From assembly GCA_026386955.1 (NCBI GenBank), contig JAPLMQ010000011.1, positions 1-39,748 of the forward strand: 39,748 bases of DNA, given 5' to 3'. Each line of letters begins with the position of its first letter. The first letter of the stretch is position 1. The stretch is from Planctomycetota bacterium. Lineage in GTDB: Bacteria > Planctomycetota > Phycisphaerae > Phycisphaerales > Phycisphaeraceae. Made by a program: the position numbers and the translations under genes. Shown here in pieces: positions 9,503 to 17,476 of this stretch. Below the pieces are notes generated by a model. It saw only the letters and a list, made by a program, of their open reading frames with translations. It did not search any database and had not been told where the DNA came from.

Positions 9503-10915
9503 TCAACGTTTGCGGGAAGTGGGACGGTCGGGCGGGGGCTTGGGCAGGCTCCGCCCGCGGCGCGAGGAGGCGAGGGCCCGACCCGGGGCGCGGCGTTCCC
9601 GGCCGCGGAGGCGGGCGGTGTCGCGGCAGAGCTTCACGTCGCCGCCGACGATGGTCGCGACCGCGCGCCCGGTGACGTTCCACCCCTCGAAGGGGCAGTT
9701 GCGGCTCTTGCTCTTGAAGTCGGCGGCGCGGACGGTCCAGGCCTCGCGCGGGTCGATGATCGTCACGTCGGCGTCGCTGCCCACGGAGAGGTCGCCCTTG
9801 CCCGCGAGCGTGCAGAGCCGGGCGGGGTTGACGGTCATCATCGCCAGCATCGCCGGCCAATCGATGACGCCCGGCTCGACCAGCGCCCGGGCGTAGAGCG
9901 GCAAGGCGCACTCGAGGCCCAGGATGCCGAACGGCGCCGCGGCGAACTCGAGCTCCTTCTCCTCCTGCGTGTGCGGGGCGTGGTCGGTCGCGAGGATGGT
10001 GATGACGCCGTCCTGGATGCCCTTGAGCAGGGCCTCGATGTCCCGCTTGGTGCGGAGCGGCGGGTTCATCTTGAACATCGTGTCGTAGGTCGCGCAGGAG
10101 TCCTCGGTGAGCAGCAGGTGGTGCGGGCTGGCCTCGGCGGTGATGTGGGCCTGCCCGAAGAGCTCGGTCCGGGCCCGGCGGATCAGCTCGACGCTGCCCG
10201 CGCTGGAGAGGTGCTGCACGTGGTAGCGGGCGCCGATGTTCTGGCTGAGGTTCAGGAGGATGTCGCGCTGGATGATCAGCTCCTCGGCGACGCGGGGCCA
10301 GCCGGCGAGCCCCAGCCTCGTCGCCAGCGCCCCGGCGTTCATCACGCCCCCGCCCAGCTCCGGGTCTTCGCAATGCTGCATGATGACCTTGCCGGTCATC
10401 GCGATGTACGAGAGGGCCTTGTTCATCACCGAGGCCGAGGCGACCGCGACGCCGTCGTCGGAGAAGCCCACCGCGCCGCTGGCCGACATCAGCGCGATCT
10501 CGGCCAGCTCCTTGCCGTGCCGCCCCTTGGTGATCGCGCCGACGGGGAAGACGTTGGCCATGCCCGCGCGGGCGGCCTGGTGGTAGACGAACTCGATCCG
10601 GCTGTCGTCGTCGATCGCCGGGTTGGTGTTGGGCATGCAGCAGACGGAGGTGAAGCCCCCGTTGACGGCCGCGGCCGCGCCGGTGGCGATCGTCTCCTTC
10701 TCCTCCTGCCCGGGTTCGCGGAAGTGGACGTGGATGTCGATCAGCCCGGGGGAGACGATGCAGCCCGAGGCGTCGAGGACGGCCACGCCCGCGGGGGGCT
10801 TGGAGAGCTTGCCGACTTGGCGGACCTTGCCGTCCTCGAGGACGACGTCGGCGACGCGGTCGAGTTGGTTGGCGGGGTCGATGACCCGGCCTCCGGTGAT
10901 GATCAGGGTGGACAT
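9503..10915 (-). CDS. pyrC: Dihydroorotase, class I (470 aa)
   Basis: It catalyses reversible cyclisation of carbamoyl-aspartate to dihydroorotate in pyrimidine synthesis. Metal and substrate motifs of the amidohydrolase superfamily are intact: DIHVHFREPG (about residue 60), the MPNTNP block, HCEDPE (about 182), HHLLLT (about 240) and ATDHAPH (about 308). The family normally ends soon after the GWNVTGRAV / IVGG block, about residue 432. Here some 38 extra residues follow, very rich in Arg, Pro and Ser, as if the original stop had been lost or the frame shifted. The start ATG at 10915 has no Shine-Dalgarno; a TAAACT hexamer lies 7 nt upstream, suggesting a leaderless mRNA. Confidence 0.95.
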   Translation of the reverse strand: MSTLIITGGRVIDPANQLDRVADVVLEDGKVRQVGKLSKPPAGVAVLDASGCIVSPGLIDIHVHFREPGQEEKETIATGAAAAVNGGFTSVCCMPNTNPAIDDDSRIEFVYHQAARAGMANVFPVGAITKGRHGKELAEIALMSASGAVGFSDDGVAVASASVMNKALSYIAMTGKVIMQHCEDPELGGGVMNAGALATRLGLAGWPRVAEELIIQRDILLNLSQNIGARYHVQHLSSAGSVELIRRARTELFGQAHITAEASPHHLLLTEDSCATYDTMFKMNPPLRTKRDIEALLKGIQDGVITILATDHAPHTQEEKELEFAAAPFGILGLECALPLYARALVEPGVIDWPAMLAMMTVNPARLCTLAGKGDLSVGSDADVTIIDPREAWTVRAADFKSKSRNCPFEGWNVTGRAVATIVGGDVKLCRDTARLRGRERRAPGRALASSRRGRSLPKPPPDRPTSRKR

Positions 10916-10922
10916 GGCGGAT

Positions 10923-10928
10923 AGTTTA
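10923..10928 (-). promoter_or_regulatory. Candidate -10 box of pyrC, leaderless arrangement
   Basis: On the minus strand TAAACT lies 7 nt before the pyrC ATG. Transcription starting 6-8 nt downstream would begin at or next to the start codon. No clear -35 was found. Confidence 0.4.
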
Positions 10929-11015
10929 CCAGCGTCCGAAGACGAGGGTTCGCCGGCATTTCATTCGCCTGTGTGATGTCGGTTTCGGAGGGGAGCCGCG
11001 CGAAGCGGCGTGGGC

Positions 11016-11219
11016 TCAACCCTTGGCTGCGTTGCGCAGCTTGATCGCCTCGACATACCGGCGGCGAAGCTCCTGCGACTCGCGCAGGCGGTCGTGGACC
11101 GACACCGAATGGCGGTACTGCGAGGCCAGCGTCGCCAGCACGCAGGTGACCAGCGCGTAGAGCAGGATGGCCATGAAGGCCAAGGTCAGCCAGTTTTGCT
11201 CGAACGCCGCGAAGCTCAT
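11016..11219 (-). CDS. Small single-pass membrane protein (67 aa)
   Basis: One hydrophobic helix spans about residues 10-31 and is followed by a charged, helical C-terminus of about 35 residues rich in Arg and Glu, probably cytoplasmic or coiled. I do not recognise a family. Coding is supported by the clean membrane-helix-plus-amphipathic-tail pattern, correct spacing to pyrC (100 nt, same strand) and a candidate -10/sigma-28-like box, GCCGATAAC, just before the ATG at 11219. There is no Shine-Dalgarno. Confidence 0.6.
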   Translation of the reverse strand: MSFAAFEQNWLTLAFMAILLYALVTCVLATLASQYRHSVSVHDRLRESQELRRRYVEAIKLRNAAKG

Positions 11220-11223
11220 GCAA

Positions 11224-11236
11224 GAGTTATCGGCTC
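11224..11236 (-). promoter_or_regulatory. GCCGATAAC box upstream of the 67-aa gene
   Basis: The minus strand carries GAGCCGATAACTC. The same 13-mer lies upstream of the Spy-like gene (15729-15741), and GCCGATAAC recurs upstream of the HDOD-GGDEF gene (37786-37794). GCCGATAA is the -10 consensus of sigma-28 (FliA) promoters. No convincing TAAA -35 element is found 15 nt upstream here. Confidence 0.4.
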
Positions 11237-11363
11237 GGAACGCCGATCGGCTTCAACCGATCCCGGCGGGACTGGCAGGACGGGAATTCATGCGCAGGTC
11301 TGCGACGTCCTTGCCGCGTGTGACGGCGGCGTCAACGCAGCGACGTTCCTGTCGCGGGGTCGC

Positions 11364-11369
11364 TAGACT
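11364..11369 (+). promoter_or_regulatory. Candidate -10 box, leaderless arrangement
   Basis: TAGACT lies exactly 6 nt before the ATG at 11376, so a transcript starting at normal distance would have almost no leader. No clear -35 is seen. It matches the layout at folD and pyrC. Confidence 0.4.
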
Positions 11370-11375
11370 CTTGGC

Positions 11376-13856
11376 ATGGCTCCGGGAAACCGTCTCGTCG
11401 CATTCCTCGCACGCCGCGCCTCCCGCCTTCCGCGAAGGTCCGGGCTCGCGCTGCTGCTCGCGGCCACGCTCCTTTCGACGGGGATCGCAGCGGCGCAGCC
11501 CGACGCGCCGACCCCCGTGCCGGTGGCCGTGCAGGCCAGCGTCCAGTCGGGCGAGGTGACGCTGGAGATCCCCAACGCCGGCATCGGGCTGGGCGGGATC
11601 GTCCGCCGCAGCTCCGCCACGCCGGTGCTCATCACCATCGACCACCACGGCTCCCAGCCGCGGAAGGTCCGCTGCACTTGGGAATTGGTCGACTTCGACG
11701 GCGAGTCGGCCGCGTGGGAGCGCGTCGTCACCCTCACGCCCTCGCGCAAGCAGCAGGTCTGGCTCTACGCCGTCCCGCGCATCGTCAAGAAGGAGTCGCA
11801 CGAGATCTGGCGGTTCCAGGTGATCGACGCCGCGACCGACCGCCTGCTCGCCAGCCAGTCGATCGAGCCCTTCGCCGGGGCGGCGACCTCCGACCGGCTC
11901 GTGCAGTCCGACGAGCGGGTCGTCGCCATCGTCGGGACGGTGCTGCGCGGCCTCGACATCTACACCCTCGCTCCCACGCAGCACGAGAAGGCCCGGTTCA
12001 TCAGCGGGCTGGAGCTCAAGTCGATCCCCGACCGCTGGCAGGGCCTGGCCCTCGTCCAGACGATCATCTGGTCGCCCAACGGCGGCGATCCCGGCTCGCC
12101 CGACCTCTCGCCCGACTCGGCCGAGGCGCTGCGCCAGTGGGTCCGGCGCGGGGGTCACTTGATCGTCTCGCTGCCCGTCTTCGCCGACCCGTGGCCAGCC
12201 TCGCCGCTGCGCGACCTGCTCCCGCCCGTCGCGCCCACCACGTTGCACGACCTGCCCACGCCGCTCTGGCTCGGCTCGCCCCAGGAGCGGCTGAAGATCG
12301 ATGCCAAGGCTCTCCTGCCCACGGGCAAGGCGACGGTGGTCCTCTCGGCCGAGTATCGCCCGCCTGATCCAGGTGAGGGCGAAGGCGAAGCTTCGGACGC
12401 AGCCAAGCCGCTGCCGAATTTGGGCATCGCCGCTGCGGCCGGGCGGCAAGAGGTGCCGATCGTCGTGACGCACCAGTTCGGGATGGGGCGGGTCACGCTC
12501 ATCGGGATCGACCTGACCGACCGCCGGCTCGCGCGCATGAACCTCCCCAACGGGGACCAGTTCTGGAACACGATCCTCCGTTGGCGCGCCCCGGCGCTCC
12601 GGCAGCAATACGTCGACGAGGAGCAGGCCGCGGGGCGCATGGCCCAGCCGCGCGACCGTCACACCGCCGAGATCGACCAGGCCCTCATCCCGCCGCTGGT
12701 GAGCATGGCCGAGGCGGCGGGCGGTCCGCTGGCGATCGCGATCATCTTCTTCGGCATCTACTGGCTGGCTGCGGGTCCCGGCGGCTACGGGCTCGCCAAG
12801 GCCCGCGGGATCTCCCGGCACACGTGGCTCCTGTTCGTCGCCGTCGTCGCGGTCTTCTCCGTCGTCGCTTGGAGCGGGGCGGCCATGCTCCGCCAGCGCA
12901 CCGCGGGGATCGCCCACCTCACCGTGCTCGACATCGACGGCGGCACCGGCCTGGTCCGGGCCCACAGCTGGCTCTCGCTCTTCGTGCCCGCACACGGAAA
13001 AATCGAAGTGGCGGTCGACCCCTCGCGCACCGAAGAGAGCAGTTCGCTGCTGGCCGCCCCCGGCTTGCCGGGCGGAGAGGAATCCGCCTTCATCGACCCC
13101 GAGCGATACACCGTCCCCGCGGTGTCGCCCGGCAAGGTGCGGTTCCCCTTCCGCGCCACCGCCAAGCCGTTGGAGATCAACTTCCTGGGCTACCTGCTCG
13201 AGGAGGAGAAGTTCCTCGGGGCCAAGTGGGGCCTCCCGCGCGGGAAGTTGCGCATCGAGAACGGCTGGCCCCGGGGCAAGCTGGTCCACAACCTGCCCGG
13301 CACGCTGCGAGACGTGATCGCGATCTACACCAACGGACGCACCGAGCCGATGGTCTGGAAGATCGGCTCCTGGGCCCCGGAGAAGGACTTGGAGATCAAG
13401 CAGCCCGCCGAGGCCGACTTTCTCTGCGTCCCAGCGAAATACGCTTCAGACCCCTCCGACCCCAAGAAGCAGAAGTTGAGCTACGTCCCGCCCAAGGGCC
13501 TGCTGGGCGACCTCTCCCACGTGCTCAAGCCCGGGCTGGAGGCGACGGCGACATTGGGCGTGCGGGCCCCGGACGACCGGATCATCCAGTTGATCGAGAT
13601 GCTGTCGTTCTACAGCAACCTGCCCCCGCCGTATTACGCGTTCAACGACCGCACCGAGATCTACAAGGCCGATCCGTACGGGTGCGTGCGGACGGTGGGG
13701 CGCGAGCTCGACCTCACGCCGCTGCTCGCGCTGCCGCGGCTGATCCTGATCGGGCACCTCGACAAGGGGCCGTTCCCCATTCCGCTCAGCGTCGACGGCC
13801 GGACGGTCGCGGCGGAGGGGTGGACGACGGTGCGCTGGATCGGGCCGTTGGATTGA
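11376..13856 (+). CDS. Exported membrane protein with GATase-like domain (826 aa)
   Basis: A signal peptide is clear: an Arg-rich n-region, hydrophobic core and AAAQP end near residue 40. A beta-rich extracytoplasmic part follows. Around residues 230-280 a stretch with GGHLIVSLP looks like the degenerate class I glutamine-amidotransferase fold common in planctomycete and Bacteroidetes membrane proteins. GMGRVTLIGIDL near 370 would close it. Two membrane helices lie near residues 449-470 and 480-505; the C-terminal 320 residues are again predicted outside the cytoplasm. No catalytic residues are recognisable. The ABC-2-type ATPase follows on the same strand after 121 nt. Proteins of this build often neighbour ABC-2 and MoxR genes; a role in an envelope complex is inference only. 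Confidence 0.82.
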   Translation: MAPGNRLVAFLARRASRLPRRSGLALLLAATLLSTGIAAAQPDAPTPVPVAVQASVQSGEVTLEIPNAGIGLGGIVRRSSATPVLITIDHHGSQPRKVRCTWELVDFDGESAAWERVVTLTPSRKQQVWLYAVPRIVKKESHEIWRFQVIDAATDRLLASQSIEPFAGAATSDRLVQSDERVVAIVGTVLRGLDIYTLAPTQHEKARFISGLELKSIPDRWQGLALVQTIIWSPNGGDPGSPDLSPDSAEALRQWVRRGGHLIVSLPVFADPWPASPLRDLLPPVAPTTLHDLPTPLWLGSPQERLKIDAKALLPTGKATVVLSAEYRPPDPGEGEGEASDAAKPLPNLGIAAAAGRQEVPIVVTHQFGMGRVTLIGIDLTDRRLARMNLPNGDQFWNTILRWRAPALRQQYVDEEQAAGRMAQPRDRHTAEIDQALIPPLVSMAEAAGGPLAIAIIFFGIYWLAAGPGGYGLAKARGISRHTWLLFVAVVAVFSVVAWSGAAMLRQRTAGIAHLTVLDIDGGTGLVRAHSWLSLFVPAHGKIEVAVDPSRTEESSSLLAAPGLPGGEESAFIDPERYTVPAVSPGKVRFPFRATAKPLEINFLGYLLEEEKFLGAKWGLPRGKLRIENGWPRGKLVHNLPGTLRDVIAIYTNGRTEPMVWKIGSWAPEKDLEIKQPAEADFLCVPAKYASDPSDPKKQKLSYVPPKGLLGDLSHVLKPGLEATATLGVRAPDDRIIQLIEMLSFYSNLPPPYYAFNDRTEIYKADPYGCVRTVGRELDLTPLLALPRLILIGHLDKGPFPIPLSVDGRTVAAEGWTTVRWIGPLD

Positions 13857-13901
13857 GGCGTGCGACGATGACGTGCGGCGCCAGGCACGAGCGCCGATCT
13901 C

Positions 13902-13907
13902 TATAAT
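13902..13907 (+). promoter_or_regulatory. Perfect TATAAT -10 before the ABC ATPase gene
   Basis: TATAAT with a poor -35 at the expected distance. A start near 13914 would give a leader of about 64 nt. The ATPase gene may thus have its own promoter besides read-through from the 826-aa gene. Confidence 0.42.
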
Positions 13908-13977
13908 CCCCCGCGAGTTGTTCCAAGCTTCCGCCACCCCGCCCGCTTCCCGGGGCCCAACCGAATCGGTCCAACGC

Positions 13978-14913
13978 ATGCCGATGATCCAGACCGTCAA
14001 CCTCACGCGGCGGTACGGCGACGTGATGGCCCTCAACAACCTCAACCTCGAGATCGAGGAGGGCGAGTGCTTCGGCTTCATCGGCCCCAACGGCGCGGGC
14101 AAGACCACCACCATCAAGATCCTCGCCACGCTCCTCAAGCCCACCTGGGGCGAGGCCCGCGTCGGCGGCCTCTCCGTCGGCCCGGTCAACGCACGCCAGG
14201 TCCGCGGGATGATCGGCTACGTCCCCGACTACTTCGGCTCCTACGAGGACATGGTCGTCCGCGAGTACCTTGAGTTCTTCGCCGCCGCCTACAACATCCA
14301 CGGGCAGCGGCGCCAGCAGGTCATCGACGACGTGATGGCCCTGACCGACATGGCCTACAAGGCCGACGCCGAGGTGAACACGCTCTCGCGCGGCATGCAG
14401 CAGCGATTGAGCATCGCCCGCGTGCTGCTGCACGACCCCAAGGTGCTGCTGCTCGACGAGCCGGCCTCGGGGCTCGACCCCCGGGCCCGCATCGAGATCC
14501 GCGAGCTGCTCAAGGAGCTGCACCGGATGGGCAAGACCATCCTGATCAGCTCGCACATCCTGCTCGAGCTGGCCGACTTCTGCTCGAAGATCGGGATCAT
14601 CGAGCGCGGGCAGATGATCTTCATGGGCAGCGTGCGCGAGATCGTCGAGCGGGCCCGCGTGGGGCTGGTGCTCAACGTCGCGGTCGCCCAGAGGCAGGTC
14701 GACGCGGGCGAGCTGATCCGCACGCTCCCGGGCGTGGTCTCCGTCGAGGCCGCCGACGGCCACCTGCAGGTCGGCCTCGACCCGCAGCGCGGCGACGCCT
14801 CGCTGATCGCCGAGCGGCTCATCACCGGCGGGTTCCGCCTGACCCGCCTCGAGGAGGAGAAGGTGAACCTCGAGACGGCCTTCATGCGGCTGACCAAGGG
14901 GTTGGTGCAGTAG
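13978..14913 (+). CDS. ABC-2-type transporter ATP-binding protein (311 aa)
   Basis: All nucleotide-binding elements are visible: Walker A GPNGAGKTTT (about residue 39), signature LSRGMQQRL (about 138), Walker B VLLLDEPASGLD (about 157) and the H-loop in ISSHIL. The C-terminal 90 residues form the small accessory domain found in CcmA/NatA-like ATPases of ABC-2 exporters. The start at 13978 places the family's first strand (IQTVNLTRRYG) directly after Met; ATG 13984 is an alternative, and the longer frame to 13873 is unlike the family. No permease gene follows: a terminator and an opposite-strand gene come next. The 826-aa upstream membrane protein has too few helices to be a normal ABC-2 permease, so the partner is elsewhere or unusual. 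Confidence 0.93.
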   Translation: MPMIQTVNLTRRYGDVMALNNLNLEIEEGECFGFIGPNGAGKTTTIKILATLLKPTWGEARVGGLSVGPVNARQVRGMIGYVPDYFGSYEDMVVREYLEFFAAAYNIHGQRRQQVIDDVMALTDMAYKADAEVNTLSRGMQQRLSIARVLLHDPKVLLLDEPASGLDPRARIEIRELLKELHRMGKTILISSHILLELADFCSKIGIIERGQMIFMGSVREIVERARVGLVLNVAVAQRQVDAGELIRTLPGVVSVEAADGHLQVGLDPQRGDASLIAERLITGGFRLTRLEEEKVNLETAFMRLTKGLVQ

Positions 14914-14956
14914 TCCTCCTCACGCGAGGCTCCCTCCCACAATTGAAAAAGAAAAA

Positions 14957-14977
14957 CCCAGGCACGCGGTGCCTGGG
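14957..14977. terminator. Bidirectional terminator hairpin between convergent genes
   Basis: Perfect 9-bp stem CCCAGGCAC / GTGCCTGGG with a 3-nt loop, flanked by an A-run on the left and CTTTGG on the right. It can serve the ABC ATPase (plus) and the Spy-like gene (minus). The same stem and CTTTGG tail recur at 18116-18137. Confidence 0.85.
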
Positions 14978-15011
14978 CTTTGGTGTTGTTGAAATTCGGA
15001 AGTCGATCCGC

Positions 15012-15635
15012 TCAGAGCTTGAGCTTCGCGCCGTCCGCGGGCTTCGACACGCCGTCGGGCTTGCCCGCCCCGTCGTGCTTGCGCTTGTGCTCGCCGTCCA
15101 TGCCCGGGCCCATGCCGGGATGCTTCTCCATCATCTCCTTGCGCTCGGCCGCGACCTTCGCGTCGAACTTCGTCTGCTGCTCGGGCGTGAGCACGGCCCG
15201 GACCTTGTCCACCACGTCCTTGGGCTTGGGCATGTCGGCCATCAGGGCGTCGACCTTCGGCCGCAGCTCCTTGAGCTTGGCCTCGTCCTTGGCCTCGCGG
15301 GCGGCCTTCACCTGGGCCTTGAGCGCGTCGGCCTCGGCGCCGTGGGCGGTCCGCCAGGCTTCGTGCTTGGTCTTGGCTTCGGCAAAGATCGCCTTGACCT
15401 TCGTCTCTTGGTCGGGCGTGAGGTTCAGGTCCTTGAGGGTGTCGTGCATGAACTCGCCGGCGGGGTGGCGGTCCTTGCCGAAGCCGTTCTCGCGGGGCTG
15501 CGTGGTTGGCGCGCCGGGCTTGGGGCCGGCGAGGACCTTGGCGTCCTCCGCCATCGCGAACGACGTGCCGGCGAACATCACGGCCGCAAGCGAGGCGGAA
15601 CGCGCGACGGTGAGAGTCCAGTTGCGGGTGGCCAT
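15012..15635 (-). CDS. Spy/CpxP-like periplasmic LTxxQ protein (207 aa)
   Basis: A signal peptide covers residues 1-29 (hydrophobic core, cleavage near FAMA-ED). The mature part is nearly all charged alpha helix with two LTxxQ motifs, LTPDQ (about residue 71) and LTPEQ (about 149), the signature of the Spy/CpxP/CnrX group. The C-terminus is a Met/His/Lys/Gly-rich tail that could bind metal. Family members are periplasmic chaperones or metal sensors induced by envelope stress. The start has a strong Shine-Dalgarno (AAGGAG, 8 nt upstream). A GCCGATAAC box lies about 95 nt upstream. It is convergent with the ABC gene and divergent from mrp. Confidence 0.85.
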   Translation of the reverse strand: MATRNWTLTVARSASLAAVMFAGTSFAMAEDAKVLAGPKPGAPTTQPRENGFGKDRHPAGEFMHDTLKDLNLTPDQETKVKAIFAEAKTKHEAWRTAHGAEADALKAQVKAAREAKDEAKLKELRPKVDALMADMPKPKDVVDKVRAVLTPEQQTKFDAKVAAERKEMMEKHPGMGPGMDGEHKRKHDGAGKPDGVSKPADGAKLKL

Positions 15636-15728
15636 GGTCGAATCTCCTTCAAGGGTGGGAGGGGAGAACGGTCGGGGCGAGTGTCAACGAAGGCGGAGTC
15701 GGGCGGTGGATGCGGGCATTCCAGCCTG

Positions 15729-15741
15729 GAGTTATCGGCTC
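15729..15741 (-). promoter_or_regulatory. GCCGATAAC box (sigma-28-like -10) upstream of the Spy-like gene
   Basis: GAGCCGATAACTC on the minus strand, identical over 13 nt to 11224-11236. CAAA lies 16 nt upstream; the sigma-28 consensus is TAAA-N15-GCCGATAA. Predicted leader about 90 nt. Confidence 0.42.
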
Positions 15742-15904
15742 ATTTCGGCCCCGGCTTTGCCGGCAGTCGAGCGGGGGCGCTGTCGGGCGTTTTCTCCAGG
15801 CGTCGCACGCTTCCCCTGAAAAACGGCGGAGTCCCCTGATTATTGCCTGACTTGCCGCTGTGGGGCCGGAAAGTCGCCGGTTCGCTCGGGCGCTATCGGA
15901 GCAC

Positions 15905-15910
15905 TATCAT
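15905..15910 (+). promoter_or_regulatory. Candidate -10 box of mrp
   Basis: TATCAT, with TTCGCT 18 nt upstream as a weak -35. Transcription would begin about 45 nt before the ATG at 15962. AGGA lies 7 nt before the ATG as a Shine-Dalgarno. Confidence 0.38.
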
Positions 15911-15961
15911 CCTCTCCCCGACTTTTCGCCCCGCCCCCTTGCCCGGTTTTAGGACCCCGCC

Positions 15962-17041
15962 ATGCCCATCACCAAGGACGACGTGCTTCGCCAGCTCCGC
16001 AAGGTCAACGACCCGGAGCTGCACCGCGACCTGGTCACGCTCAACCGCGTCAAGAACGTCGCGATCTGCGACGGCTTGGTCAGCCTCACCATCGAGCACG
16101 CCGGGCAGGACCAGGGCGTCATCGACGCGATCAAGCGCGAGACGCTCAAGGCCCTGCTCGAGCTGGGCAAGGACTTCAAGGAGCTCAAGGTCGACTTCGC
16201 CGCGCCGACCAAGCCCACGCCCCAGCAGGCCGCGGCCGCGAACAACCCGCTCCCGGGCGTGAAGCACATCGTGGCGGTCGGCGCGGGCAAGGGCGGCGTG
16301 GGCAAGAGCACGATCGCGGTCAACCTCGCTGTGGGCCTCGCGCGCCTCGGGCTTCGGGCAGGCCTGCTCGACGGCGACATCTATGGCCCCTCGGCGCCGA
16401 CGCTGCTGGGCATCGAGGGCAGGCAGCCGCAGGTCGTCAAGGACCAGATGATCCCTTTCGAGGTCCACGGCATCCGCGCCATCACGATGGGCGCGCTGGT
16501 CGAGCCGGAGCGCCCGCTGATCTGGCGCGGCCCGATGGCCCACGGCGCCTTCCGCGACCTTTCGACTCGGACGATCTGGGGCGACTTGGACTACCTCATC
16601 ATCGACCTCCCACCGGGCACGGGCGACGTGCCGCTGACGATGTCGCAGATCCTGCCCCTGGCCGGCGCGGTGGTGGTTTGCACCCCGCAGAAGGTCGCGC
16701 AGGACGACGCCCGGCGGGCCGTGCGCATGTTCCAGCAGCTCAACATCGAGGTGCTGGGCGTGGTGGAGAACATGAGCTACTTCATCGCCGACGACGGGAA
16801 GGAGTACGACATCTTCGGACGCGGCGGGGCGGAGAAGATGGCGCAGGAGATGGGCGTGCCGTTCCTGGGCGCGGTGCCGATCAACATGGCGCTGCGGGCC
16901 AACTCCGACGCGGGGACGCCCGTGGCGAACTTCACCGGCTCGCCCACGCTCGCGGGCGAACTCGAGGCGGTTGTCCGCCGGCTGCAGGGGCAGGTGAACC
17001 TGCACACCGCGGACGCGCGGCCGACGTTGAATGTGAGTTGA
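15962..17041 (+). CDS. mrp: Mrp/ApbC-type Fe-S cluster carrier ATPase (359 aa)
   Basis: The N-terminal MIP18/DUF59 domain (about residues 1-80) precedes a P-loop NTPase of the ParA/MinD-like Mrp group, with the deviant Walker A GKGGVGKST (about residue 109), DGDIYGPS, IIDLPPGTGD and PQKVAQDD. Family members bind a 4Fe-4S cluster at a dimer interface and hand it to apo-enzymes. The CxxC that normally follows ENMSYF is absent: the sequence there is IADDGKEYDIFG. Some Mrp subgroups share this, so cluster binding must differ or be lost. It is a single gene with its own promoter; the structured repeat at 17088 follows 46 nt after the stop. Confidence 0.93.
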   Translation: MPITKDDVLRQLRKVNDPELHRDLVTLNRVKNVAICDGLVSLTIEHAGQDQGVIDAIKRETLKALLELGKDFKELKVDFAAPTKPTPQQAAAANNPLPGVKHIVAVGAGKGGVGKSTIAVNLAVGLARLGLRAGLLDGDIYGPSAPTLLGIEGRQPQVVKDQMIPFEVHGIRAITMGALVEPERPLIWRGPMAHGAFRDLSTRTIWGDLDYLIIDLPPGTGDVPLTMSQILPLAGAVVVCTPQKVAQDDARRAVRMFQQLNIEVLGVVENMSYFIADDGKEYDIFGRGGAEKMAQEMGVPFLGAVPINMALRANSDAGTPVANFTGSPTLAGELEAVVRRLQGQVNLHTADARPTLNVS

Positions 17042-17087
17042 GCGGCGCGGGCGTTGTTGCTTCGCCCCTTCTCCCATCAGGCGCAGC

Positions 17088-17321
17088 CTGATCAGAGACG
17101 GACACTGTGTGTCCGAATACCGGGCGAGGCGGTACTCCGCCCGCGCGAATCGCCGGCCGCCATGAATCGTTTGGTTTCACGTTGGGCCTGCGCCAAAAGG
17201 CTTGTTTCCCAGCGCCTCATCTGCTCTCGACGGCGTCAGCGACGCCCGCACGTCGCGCGGCGGAGTACCGTCTCGCCCTGACTTCGGCGACACAGTCGCC
17301 GGCTCTGATCAGAAAAGGCGT
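17088..17321. repeat. Structured inverted-repeat doublet (REPIN-like) with covarying hairpins
   Basis: The left arm (17088-17141) and the right arm (about 17260-17314, inverted) match at 45 of 54 positions. Each arm folds by itself. The left hairpin is CGGACAC / GTGTCCG and the right one, read inverted, is CGGCGAC / GTCGCCG, both with loop TGT. Two substitutions on one side are matched on the other, so pairing is kept. A second palindromic core, CGGTACTCCGC, lies in both arms and recurs in the element at 24511-24700. About 120 bp separate the arms. Together with flanks it fills the gap 17042-17476, where I see no gene. Confidence 0.75.
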
Positions 17322-17352
17322 TTCAACACAGCACCCTCCGGGGCAAGGGGCA

Positions 17353-17363
17353 CCCCCCCCCCC
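17353..17363 (+). repeat. Homopolymer of 11 C upstream of the metallopeptidase gene
   Basis: An uninterrupted run of 11 C ends 2 nt before an ATG (17366) in frame with the metallopeptidase gene. Such tracts slip easily during replication and sequencing. Confidence 0.9.
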
Positions 17364-17476
17364 GGATGTTTGCTCGCCGACCGCCGGATCTGCCGATGGA
17401 GGTGAAGAGGCCTCCGTGGGCGCAGCCGTTGCGCCCCGGGAGCCGCGGCGAGGGTGCGGCCCGCCGGAGCCCCAGG

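Larger units (their letters stand above)
15636..15961. other. Divergent intergenic region between the Spy-like gene and mrp
   Basis: This 326-bp gap holds the leaders of two divergent genes. On the minus strand GCCGATAAC at 15731-15739 lies upstream of the Spy-like gene, with CAAA 16 nt further upstream. On the plus strand TATCAT lies before mrp. No gene, repeat or other structure was found. Confidence 0.6.

Noticed and set aside
8676-10373. A 565-codon frame joining PhyH to an N-terminal extension
   Set aside because: The extension is Arg/Pro-rich shadow sequence overlapping pyrC; PhyH homology begins at the ATG at 9470.
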